From Bacteroidota bacterium (lineage in GTDB: Bacteria > Bacteroidota > Bacteroidia > Chitinophagales > Chitinophagaceae): 64,000 nt of DNA. Each line of letters opens with the position of its first letter. Positions within the stretch are counted from its first letter, which is position 1. This document shows, in pieces, positions 56,221 through 64,000 of this stretch. Made by a program: the position numbers and the translations under genes. Under the pieces are notes generated by a model, which was given only the letters and a program-made list of their open reading frames with translations, did not search any database and was not told where the DNA came from. Location: contig JAEZGI010000029.1 of NCBI GenBank assembly GCA_023416995.1, positions 80,735 to 144,734 of the forward strand, read 5' to 3'.

Positions 56221-57621
56221 ATGAAACGATTTTTCAAAACCTGCTGGGTAACCATTTTAACACTGATGCTGGCCAGTTGCTCAAAAGAGTTTACTGATCT
56301 CACACCCTATAATGCATTGCCAATCGGCAGTGCGCTTGCAAGCGAAACAGATATGCAGAATGCGGTGAACGGTATGTATGCATCTATGCGCAGTGCCGGT
56401 TTATATGGCAGAAGCGTACCGCTGATTGGTGATCTTTATGCCGACAATGTGTTATTGTCGACAAACAATTCAGGACGTTATATCCTTTATAATACCTATA
56501 CAGTCACCATCCAGGATGGTTCTGCATCAGGAATCTGGTCTAACGGCTATTTTACCATTTTAACTGCAAACAACATCATCAATTCGCAGGTGCCGGCTTC
56601 TGCACAGGCAGATCAGTATCGGGGTGAAGCATATGCAGTTCGTGCGTTTGTGTACTGGACCCTGGTGAAACGTTTTGCAAAACCATATTCCGTTGATCCT
56701 GCATCACCCGGTGTTCCTATTTCCCTGGCATACGAACCGGCAGATAAATTGCCACGTAATACTGTTGCAGAAGTTTATACCCAGATCGTCTCGGACCTTA
56801 AAGAAGCAGCGAAACTGATGACCGTGAACAAGAACTCTTCATTCGCCACAAAATATTTTGCAACTGGCCTTCTTGCTAAGGTGTATCTTCATATGGGTGA
56901 CTATCCGAACGCGTTGATCCAGGCAGAGGAAGTAATTAATCAAGGCGGATTCACACTGGCTGCATCTTCAGATCTCGCCGCGTACTGGGCAAATGCCGCA
57001 CCGGTTGCCAATAAACTTGAAACGATTTTTGAGGTCACCAATGATGCAGTGAACAATGTTGGTTGGGATGCTTTGGCAAGTATGTATGACCAGGCTGGTT
57101 ATGGAGATGCACTTGCGAACCCCCAGTTATATGACCTTTACAGTGCTACTGATGCAAGAAAAACTCTGATCAAAACCGGAACCCGGGGTGGTGTGCCTGC
57201 CCTGTTCGTAAACAAGTATTCTAACTATACCAGCTCTTCAGAAAAAGACGATCTTAAATTATTACGATATGCAGATGTATTATTGATTGCTGCCGAAGCT
57301 GCTGCACCTACTGATGAAACAAAGGCAAAGTTTTATCTGAATCAGGTGGCAAAGCAAAGAGATCCGCAGTTCGCAGGATTCACGTCAACGGGATCCGCAT
57401 TGATCAACGATATAATAGAGGAACGCAGAAAAGAGCTGGCTTTTGAAGGCGACAGGTTGGATGACCTGAACCGTCTGAAACGTGATATAATCCGTAATGC
57501 GCCCGGTTATGCACCCGGTACTGAAATGATCAGCGTCAGCGATGGGCGGAGACTGCTGCCGATACCACAGGCCGAGGTTGACGCCAATCCACTTATCGAA
57601 CAAAATGAGGCATATAAATAA
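56221..57621 (+). CDS. SusD/RagB-family nutrient-binding lipoprotein
   Basis: 466 residues. A lipoprotein signal ends in LMLASC, with C20 as the lipidated residue, followed by SKEFTDLTPYNALP, a usual SusD opening. The TPR-like helices (VYTQIVSDLKEAAKLM, then FATGLLAKVYLHMGDYPNALIQAEEVI) and the C-terminal block IIEERRKELAFEGDRLDDLNR are diagnostic. It caps the SusC barrel on the cell surface and binds the substrate. It follows SusC by 13 bp and precedes the S41 protease by 13 bp. It is shorter than many SusD proteins (about 500-600) but looks complete. Confidence 0.95.
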   Translation: MKRFFKTCWVTILTLMLASCSKEFTDLTPYNALPIGSALASETDMQNAVNGMYASMRSAGLYGRSVPLIGDLYADNVLLSTNNSGRYILYNTYTVTIQDGSASGIWSNGYFTILTANNIINSQVPASAQADQYRGEAYAVRAFVYWTLVKRFAKPYSVDPASPGVPISLAYEPADKLPRNTVAEVYTQIVSDLKEAAKLMTVNKNSSFATKYFATGLLAKVYLHMGDYPNALIQAEEVINQGGFTLAASSDLAAYWANAAPVANKLETIFEVTNDAVNNVGWDALASMYDQAGYGDALANPQLYDLYSATDARKTLIKTGTRGGVPALFVNKYSNYTSSSEKDDLKLLRYADVLLIAAEAAAPTDETKAKFYLNQVAKQRDPQFAGFTSTGSALINDIIEERRKELAFEGDRLDDLNRLKRDIIRNAPGYAPGTEMISVSDGRRLLPIPQAEVDANPLIEQNEAYK

Positions 57622-57633
57622 CACACTTTATCG

Positions 57634-60600
57634 ATGAAATCCACTTTAAACATGTTGAGGTTTTCAAAGGCGGCCCTGCTGATCTGGGCCGCCATCATGC
57701 CCGGTGCATCTTTCTCACAGGGCAACCAGCAAGGTTTTTCCGGTCTATACGCCGAGCCTGGCATTTCACCTGATGGTTCAAGGTTAGCCTTTGTTTCCGG
57801 ATCAGATATCTGGGAGGTGCCATCTTCAGGTGGCGTCGCACACCTGCTGGTAACAAATGATGCAGATGATTCCAGGCCGATGTATTCGCCCGATGGAAAA
57901 TGGCTAGCGTTTACTTCTACACGCACTGGCCGCGGCGATGTGTACCTGCTGGGTTTGAAAGATGGCTCACTCAAAAGGCTCACATACGACGATGCATATG
58001 AAGAAGTATCAGGATGGAGCTCAGACAGTCGTTCAGTTTATTTTCATAGTTCCGGCCGTGATATAAGCAGCATGAACGATATATATCGTGTGAACATCAC
58101 CGGTAGTACACCAATTGAAGTAACCGCCGACCGGTATGCGAGTGAGTTTTTTGCGGCTCCTTCACCCGACAACAAGCTGTTGGCGTTTTCGGCAAAAGGC
58201 ATCGCTTCAAGACAATGGTGGAGAAAGGGGAGCAGTCACCTAGATCAATCCGAGATATGGCTGTACCAGCTTGCCAGCGGAAACAATAAGCCGGCAAGTT
58301 ATAAACAGCTTACTGAGCATGGTGCGAGAGATGTATGGCCCTTATGGTCAACCGATGGAAAAGAATTGTTTTTTGTATCCGACCGCAATGGCCAGCAAAA
58401 TCTCTGGTCACAAAAAATAGGCACCAGTGCTGCCACGCAGCTTACCGATTTTAAAGATGGACGGGTGTTATGGCCAACGATCGACAAACAGGCATGGGCG
58501 ATATATTTTGAACGTGATTTTGCTATCTGGAGATATGATGTGGCTTCCCGAAAAGCTGTAGAGGTTCCCATCACTTTATCAGGTATCAATACCGGGCCGG
58601 TAGTAAAACACCTGAAAGAAACCAACGGCTTTTCGGATCTCGATGTTTCAGCTGATAATAAAAAGATAGCCTTTATTTCACGGGGCCAGGTATATGTTAC
58701 CTCTTCACAGGGCACTTCTACTTACCAGGTTACAAATGGTAAGGGCATCCATCGTTCGCCGGCCTGGGATCCGGGTGGTAATAACCTGGTATATAGTTCC
58801 TGGAGAGATGGCGCTACCGTTCTCTATCAGTTTAATTTTCTCACCCAACAGGAAACAGTACTCACTAAGGGCGGCGAAGATGATGCTGCCTTATATTCAC
58901 CTGATGGCGCCTGGATCGCTTACCTGCGTGATGGCAGTGAACTTCATGTGATCAATACAAAGACCGGTGCCGATAAGTTGTTGCACCAGGCTTACTTTGG
59001 TAATACACTTTTTTCACGTTCCGGAACGCTAGCCTGGTCGCCGGATAGTAAATGGATAGCGTTCATCTCTCATGGTGCAAAATCACTGCGGAACGTTTCT
59101 GTTATTCCTGTAAAAGGCGGACCCGCTGTGCCGGTAAGTTTTCTTGCTAACAGTAACAGCGGCAACCTCACCTGGACCCCCGATGGCAAATCGATCCTGT
59201 TTACAACAGGACAACGTACAGAAGAGGTACGGGTAGCCAAAGTTGATCTCGTTCCCGTTTCCACTCCTTATAAGGAGGATGAATTGTTGGAGCTTTTTTC
59301 GGAAAAGCCCGCCACTGCTGCTGCAAAGAAAAAGCCTAAGGCCGACTCAGTAATCATCAATGCAGATGGAATTGGAGAACGCATGAACCTTCTCCCCCTT
59401 GGTGTTAGTGTGGGATCTATCAGCATCAGCAATGACGGCAAATTACTGCTCCTCAGCGCTTCCGTTGCCGGTCAGCAACACCTGTTCACCTACCCGGTTG
59501 AAGCGGAGGGAAGGAGCGCTGTGTTGAAACAACTTACCACCTCGCCAGGCATGAAGACCAATGCGCGATTCAGTAGCGATGATAAAACGGTGTATTATCT
59601 CGAACAGGGACGCATCATGGCTTTATCGGTTGATTCACGATCTGCCAGGAGCATCGCTGCTACTGCAGAAACGGATGTAGATTTTGACGATGAAAAACAT
59701 GTTGTTGTAGAACAAGCCTGGAAAGCTTTAAATGATGGCTTTTATGATTCGGCTTTTCATAACAAAGATTGGAAAGCAGTTTACAGAGAATACAAGCCGT
59801 ATGTTTCAAAGATTCGCAGCTCGTCTGAGTTAACACGTTTTCTCAATCTGATGATCGGTGAGTTAAATGCCTCTCATACCGGGGCGAGCGCCGGCGGTGG
59901 TCCCAATGAATCGGCTACCGGTTATCTCGGGTTGCGTTTTGATGGATTCAGGTATGATAAAGACGGGAAGTTTGTGATCACAGAATTGTTGGAACAGGGT
60001 CCGGCCGCATTAACGGGTAAAATTGAGGTGGGTGACCAACTCGTAGCAGTAAATAAAAAGCCACTCGGTGCTAATGCGAATATCGATGCGTTGCTTGAAA
60101 ACCGGATCGGTACCAAGACCATACTAACACTGAGTCGCGGTGGTAAATCATTCGAAGTTCCTGTACGCCCCATTAACGGCGGTACCGCGAAACGATTGAT
60201 GTACCGGCAATGGGTAAACGAACAACGCGCTTACGTAGAAAAGATAAGTGGCGGACGGCTTGGCTATGTGCACATGTTTGATATGGGCGCAGGTTCGCTC
60301 GATCAGCTCTATATCGATCTCGATGCAAAGAACATCAATAAAGAAGGCATTGTGATCGATGTTCGGAACAACAACGGCGGGTTTGTGAATGCATATGCCA
60401 TTGATGTCTTTGCCCGAAAGGGTTATATGACCATGACTTCGCGCGGATTGCCATCCGCCCCGGCAAGGACACAGTTAGGTCAGCGTTCCTTTGGCGCTCC
60501 GACAATACTCGTGACCAACCAGCACTCGCTTTCTGATGCAGAGGATTTCACTGAAGGTTATCGTGCATTACAACTGGGTAAGGTAGTTGGTGAGCCAACC

Positions 60601-60819
60601 TCCGGATGGATCATATATACTTCGTCTGTAAGGCTGATAGACGGCTCAAGCATACGTATGCCCTTTTCGCGAATCACCGATCTGCAGGGTAAGAATATGG
60701 AACTGGAGCCAAGACCCGTTGATGTCCGGGTTGACCGTCCAATCGGCGAAAGTTACTCTGGTAAATCTTCACAACTTGACACTGCCGTTGCGGAGTTGTT
60801 GAAACAGATAGGAAAATAG
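57634..60819 (+). CDS. Tricorn-like S41 protease with beta-propeller and PDZ domain
   Basis: 1061 residues. The signal peptide covers 1-28 (ALLIWAAIMPGASFSQ). Residues about 35-690 form PD40/WD40-type propeller blades (ISPDGSRLAFVSGSDIW, MYSPDGKWLAFTST, WSPDSKWIAFIS). A PDZ domain lies at about 760-840 (TELLEQGPAALTGKIEVGDQLVAVN). The S41 domain follows: EGIVIDVRNNNGGFVNAYAID, then NQHSLSDAEDFTEGYR with S965 as likely nucleophile by analogy to CtpA, then GKVVGEPTSGW. The overall order is that of tricorn proteases, which degrade oligopeptides. With its signal peptide it should act in the periplasm, on peptides brought in by the SusCD pair. It is the third gene of a tightly spaced set. Confidence 0.92.
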   Translation: MKSTLNMLRFSKAALLIWAAIMPGASFSQGNQQGFSGLYAEPGISPDGSRLAFVSGSDIWEVPSSGGVAHLLVTNDADDSRPMYSPDGKWLAFTSTRTGRGDVYLLGLKDGSLKRLTYDDAYEEVSGWSSDSRSVYFHSSGRDISSMNDIYRVNITGSTPIEVTADRYASEFFAAPSPDNKLLAFSAKGIASRQWWRKGSSHLDQSEIWLYQLASGNNKPASYKQLTEHGARDVWPLWSTDGKELFFVSDRNGQQNLWSQKIGTSAATQLTDFKDGRVLWPTIDKQAWAIYFERDFAIWRYDVASRKAVEVPITLSGINTGPVVKHLKETNGFSDLDVSADNKKIAFISRGQVYVTSSQGTSTYQVTNGKGIHRSPAWDPGGNNLVYSSWRDGATVLYQFNFLTQQETVLTKGGEDDAALYSPDGAWIAYLRDGSELHVINTKTGADKLLHQAYFGNTLFSRSGTLAWSPDSKWIAFISHGAKSLRNVSVIPVKGGPAVPVSFLANSNSGNLTWTPDGKSILFTTGQRTEEVRVAKVDLVPVSTPYKEDELLELFSEKPATAAAKKKPKADSVIINADGIGERMNLLPLGVSVGSISISNDGKLLLLSASVAGQQHLFTYPVEAEGRSAVLKQLTTSPGMKTNARFSSDDKTVYYLEQGRIMALSVDSRSARSIAATAETDVDFDDEKHVVVEQAWKALNDGFYDSAFHNKDWKAVYREYKPYVSKIRSSSELTRFLNLMIGELNASHTGASAGGGPNESATGYLGLRFDGFRYDKDGKFVITELLEQGPAALTGKIEVGDQLVAVNKKPLGANANIDALLENRIGTKTILTLSRGGKSFEVPVRPINGGTAKRLMYRQWVNEQRAYVEKISGGRLGYVHMFDMGAGSLDQLYIDLDAKNINKEGIVIDVRNNNGGFVNAYAIDVFARKGYMTMTSRGLPSAPARTQLGQRSFGAPTILVTNQHSLSDAEDFTEGYRALQLGKVVGEPTSGWIIYTSSVRLIDGSSIRMPFSRITDLQGKNMELEPRPVDVRVDRPIGESYSGKSSQLDTAVAELLKQIGK

Positions 60820-60902
60820 CCAACCAGGTTGCATAATAATACTGATTGTCATGATATCGTTCACTAAACAGCTATGGTCTGTATTGCCATAATCAATGTT
60901 GA

Positions 60903-62330
60903 ATGAAAAAAGTTTTTTTACTACTGTTCCTTCTGGGTGTTTTTACAAATCTCGGTGCGCAGCCGGGAGCAACCAAAAGGCCTTTTGAAGATGCCCTCGT
61001 GATAGCGGACCAATGGCTCGAAGCTATGAAAGATTTCGACCGGCTTCCTGGGATGACCGTGTCCGTTATTAAGGACCAGCAGGTGCTTTTCACCGGTGGC
61101 TATGGCTACTCCGATGTTGAAAACAAAAAGCCCATGGATACGGGCACCGTTTTCAGTATTTGTTCCATCTCTAAATTGTTTACTGCCGTTGCCATTATGC
61201 AGTTGGTAGAGCAGGGAAAGCTGCGTCTCGATGATTCTATCTCGGCTGTGCTGCCTTCTTATAACCTGCCGCAACAATTTGCCGGCAGTGGACCCATTAC
61301 TATCCGTTCAATACTCACACATTCAGCGGGTCTGCCAAGAGATGGCAACTTTTCTTATTGGAGCGCTCCGGACTTTATCTTTCCAAATGAAAAAGAATTG
61401 AATGAAGGTATGCTTCAGCAGAAAACTGTGCATCCCGCATCTGCCTTTTTCCAGTATAGTAACCTTGGTATTTCATTATTGGGCGAGGTTGTTGCCCACC
61501 TTAGCAAGATGCCATATGAACAGTATGTGGAAGAGAAAATTTTAAAACCATTGCGTTTAGCCTCTACACATCCTTATATGGATAAAAAGGCCTGGGGCAA
61601 AACCCTGGCAATTGGATACGATGGTATGCACAGGGATGGAACAAGACTAAAAATGCCCTTCTTTCAAACCAATGGTGTGGCGCCTGCAGCCGGGTTTTCA
61701 TCGAATGTTACCGACCTCGCCGCTTTTGCTGCCTGGCAGTTTCGTTTGTTAAAACAGGATGGTCACGAGTTGCTCCGCTCATCTACCTTAAGAGAAATGC
61801 ACCGCGTGCAATTTATAGAACCCGATTGGTCCGTTTCGCGGGGACTTGGCTTTGCCGTCCGCAACCTGAATGGTAAACCGGTGGTGGGTCATGGCGGATC
61901 CTGTCCCGGGTATCTTACCTCCCTTAACCTGTTCACAGAAGATACCATTGCTATCGTGGTGATGGTGAATGCGCAGGCGGTATCTACCGGAAAGTATACG
62001 GATGGTATTTACAACCTGCTTAAGAAACCTGCCGGCGCTGCGCCTGCGACCCCCGTTGAAAACATAAATGACTACCTGGGAAGTTATGATAGTTACGCTT
62101 TTGCCGGTGAGAGCATTGTAGTAAAATGGAACGGCAACCTGGCAGTTATGAGTGTGCCATCAACTGATCCATCTGCACTCACTATGTTGAAACATGTTAG
62201 CGGCGATACTTTTACTGTGATGAAGAAAAACGGGAAACCAACAGGAATGCAAATTGTTTTTGGCCGGGATGCTTCAGGCAAAGTTGTGAAAATGACACAA
62301 GGCAGCAGCGTACAGCGAAGAATTAAATAA
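60903..62330 (+). CDS. Serine hydrolase, beta-lactamase/class C family
   Basis: 475 residues. The signal peptide covers about 1-20 (KVFLLLFLLGVFTNLGAQ). The SxxK motif is S88-I-S-K91 in FSICSISKLFTAVAIMQL, the YxN motif is in FFQYSNLGISLLGEV, and GHGGSCPGY near 335 replaces the third (KTG-like) box with HGG. These are features of class C beta-lactamase-like esterases and D-aminopeptidases. The extra C-terminal domain (about 375-475) is the small beta-barrel often attached to them. The substrate is not clear; a D-amino-acid or ester bond in peptides fits the neighbours. It starts 83 bp after the S41 gene. Confidence 0.93.
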   Translation: MKKVFLLLFLLGVFTNLGAQPGATKRPFEDALVIADQWLEAMKDFDRLPGMTVSVIKDQQVLFTGGYGYSDVENKKPMDTGTVFSICSISKLFTAVAIMQLVEQGKLRLDDSISAVLPSYNLPQQFAGSGPITIRSILTHSAGLPRDGNFSYWSAPDFIFPNEKELNEGMLQQKTVHPASAFFQYSNLGISLLGEVVAHLSKMPYEQYVEEKILKPLRLASTHPYMDKKAWGKTLAIGYDGMHRDGTRLKMPFFQTNGVAPAAGFSSNVTDLAAFAAWQFRLLKQDGHELLRSSTLREMHRVQFIEPDWSVSRGLGFAVRNLNGKPVVGHGGSCPGYLTSLNLFTEDTIAIVVMVNAQAVSTGKYTDGIYNLLKKPAGAAPATPVENINDYLGSYDSYAFAGESIVVKWNGNLAVMSVPSTDPSALTMLKHVSGDTFTVMKKNGKPTGMQIVFGRDASGKVVKMTQGSSVQRRIK

Positions 62331-62390
62331 CAGCATTTCAACAACATGCTGCATAAGAAGTGACACATTGAATCATCAAATTAATTTCAC

Positions 62391-63998
62391 ATGTTCAAAC
62401 AAAAATATACAAGGATACTCGGATTCATAGTGCTATTGTTATCGCCGGTACTGATCCTGGCCCAGACGATCTCTGAGTCAAAACTTAGTGCACTTAAGGT
62501 GGAACTTATAAAAGAAATTGATGGGCAACAGAAAATGGCTCAGGAAATGGTAGATATGATTTTCAGTTTTGGTGAACTGGGTTTCCAGGAAATAGAAACA
62601 TCAAAATATCTTACTGATATCCTTTCAAAAAACGGATTTAAAATACAACAGGGCATCAGTGGCGTACCAACTGCATGGACAGCCACCTGGGGTTCAGGAA
62701 AACCAGTGATCGCAGTTGGAAGCGATATTGATTGTATTCCAAAAGCGTCACAGAAACCCGGTGTCGCTTATCACGATCCTCTGATTGAAGGTGCACCAGG
62801 CCATGGCGAGGGCCACAATTCGGGCCAGCCACTCAATGTTGTTTCTGTATTGGCGCTCAAAAAAATTATGGAACGTGAAAAAATATCCGGCACGCTGGTG
62901 TTATGGCCAGGTGTGGCAGAAGAACTGCTTGCTACCAAAGCATATTATGTACGTGATGGATATTTCAAAAACATAGATGCATGTATATTCACGCATGTTG
63001 GCAATAACCTGAACACCAGTTATGGTGACGCCAGTGGAACCGGCCTGGTGTCAGTTAAATTTAACTTCGCGGGTCAGTCGGCCCATTCTGCGGGCGCACC
63101 ATGGAGAGGTAAAAGCGCGCTTGATGCCGTAGAGCTGATGAATGTATCCTGGAACTTCCATAGAGAGCACATGGAACCTACACAGCGCTCACATTATGTA
63201 ATTACTGATGGTGGCGATCAACCCAATGTGGTACCCTCGAAAGCATCTGTGTGGTATTTTATTCGGGAGCGCACGTATGAAAAGATCATGAAAAATTATA
63301 AGGCTGCTGTAATCATGGCAGAAGCAGCGGCAAAGATGACGCAAACCACCATGACCTATGAGGTGCTTGGCAGTGCATGGCCCGGGCATTTTAATAAACC
63401 TATGGCAGAAGCCATGTATGCCAATATTAAAACTGTCGGCTTACCCACATGGACAACCGAAGATCAGCAACTCGCCGTTGCGATCCAGAAAGAGATGAGT
63501 ATGGGTTCGGAACGTGACAGCTTTCCGGGCCTTAGCACCAAACTATCGGAACTAAGAATACCGACTGCAACGCCGTCTACAGGCGGTGGAGGATCGGATG
63601 ATATTGCGGATATTGCCTGGAGTGTACCCACGATCGTGTTGTATTATCCTTCCAATATACCTGGTTTGCCTGGACATCATTGGTCCAACGCCGTGGCTAT
63701 GGCAACGCCCATTGCACATAAAGGCGTAGTAGCGGGTGCGAAAGCTGAAGCGCTTACTTTGCTTGATATGTTTGTTAAACCAGCGATTGTAGACAGTGCC
63801 TGGGCTTATTACCGCAATGTGCAGACGAAAGATATCAAGTACACGCCAATCATATCCAACACAGATAAGCCGGCGATTTACCTGAATAAAAAGATCATGG
63901 ACGAGTTCCGCCCGGAGATGAAGAAATATTATTATGATCCAAAGAAATACAAAACCTACCTGGAGCAATTGGGTATAAAGTATCCGACGGTGAAATAG
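62391..63998 (+). CDS. M20-family amidohydrolase, AbgB-like, exported
   Basis: 535 residues. The signal peptide covers about 1-25 (ILGFIVLLLSPVLILAQ). Family motifs: IAVGSDIDCIP, then GHGEGHNSGQP (137-146), then the catalytic pair in GVAEELLATKAYY, then the dimer-domain AHSAGAPWRGKSALDAVEL and GGDQPNVVPSKASVWY. These fit the AbgB group of M20 peptidases, which cut amide bonds in acyl-amino acids such as aminobenzoyl-glutamate. In the usual GHxCGH box the cysteine position is occupied by E140, which could still ligate metal. The last gene in the window (stop TAG at 63996-63998), it continues the peptide-use theme and starts 60 bp after the serine hydrolase. Confidence 0.92.
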   Translation: MFKQKYTRILGFIVLLLSPVLILAQTISESKLSALKVELIKEIDGQQKMAQEMVDMIFSFGELGFQEIETSKYLTDILSKNGFKIQQGISGVPTAWTATWGSGKPVIAVGSDIDCIPKASQKPGVAYHDPLIEGAPGHGEGHNSGQPLNVVSVLALKKIMEREKISGTLVLWPGVAEELLATKAYYVRDGYFKNIDACIFTHVGNNLNTSYGDASGTGLVSVKFNFAGQSAHSAGAPWRGKSALDAVELMNVSWNFHREHMEPTQRSHYVITDGGDQPNVVPSKASVWYFIRERTYEKIMKNYKAAVIMAEAAAKMTQTTMTYEVLGSAWPGHFNKPMAEAMYANIKTVGLPTWTTEDQQLAVAIQKEMSMGSERDSFPGLSTKLSELRIPTATPSTGGGGSDDIADIAWSVPTIVLYYPSNIPGLPGHHWSNAVAMATPIAHKGVVAGAKAEALTLLDMFVKPAIVDSAWAYYRNVQTKDIKYTPIISNTDKPAIYLNKKIMDEFRPEMKKYYYDPKKYKTYLEQLGIKYPTVK

Positions 63999-64000
63999 GT

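Overview
The window reads as chromosome of a Bacteroidota bacterium, most likely of the Chitinophagaceae type. The grounds are a SusC/SusD pair with an ECF sigma factor and a FecR-type anti-sigma factor, a secreted protein with a type IX secretion (T9SS) C-terminal domain, and weak ribosome-binding sites. No rRNA, tRNA or CRISPR array was seen. All family calls come from reading motifs by eye; no searches were run.

Layout. 1-600: gene debris on the minus strand. 603-3851 (minus): a T9SS-exported beta-propeller protein. 4322-24382 (minus): a tight three-gene operon, reading 340 aa peptidoglycan-binding/lysozyme-like protein, then a 3638 aa and a 2698 aa giant protein, with gaps of 21 and 3 bp. 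24383-25556: a gene-free 1.2 kb divergent control region holding a perfect 11-bp inverted repeat. 25557-40617 (plus): a run of seven genes: subtilase, caspase-iSTAND, MoxR AAA+ ATPase, vWA protein, a pseudo-caspase, a double pYEATS protein with a peptidoglycan-binding-like segment, and caspase-nSTAND-TM-propeller. 40791-44919 (minus): a caspase-alpha/beta-hydrolase fusion and an N-acetylmuramoyl-L-alanine amidase. 44920-49539: a decayed strip with a dead IS3-family element, a perfect 20-bp inverted repeat and a helicase-nuclease gene that has lost its 5' part. 49911-50267 (minus): a small unrecognised protein. 50769-63998 (plus): sigma factor, anti-sigma factor, SusC, SusD, tricorn-like S41 protease, class C serine hydrolase and M20 amidohydrolase, which look like one regulated peptide-scavenging locus.

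The most interesting part is 4.3-44.9 kb. Its core (MoxR ATPase, vWA protein and a third large protein, in overlapping genes) fits the NTP-dependent ternary MoxR/vWA conflict systems known from comparative genomics. Around it are four caspase-fold proteins, one of which has lost the nucleophile, a cytosolic-looking subtilase, a STAND sensor and tandem pYEATS domains. I infer a protease-based suicide or defence system. The divergent giant-protein operon has not, to my knowledge, been tied to such systems. Both sides share peptidoglycan-recognition modules without visible signal peptides, so the two operons could form one machine that senses or attacks the cell wall. That link is inference.
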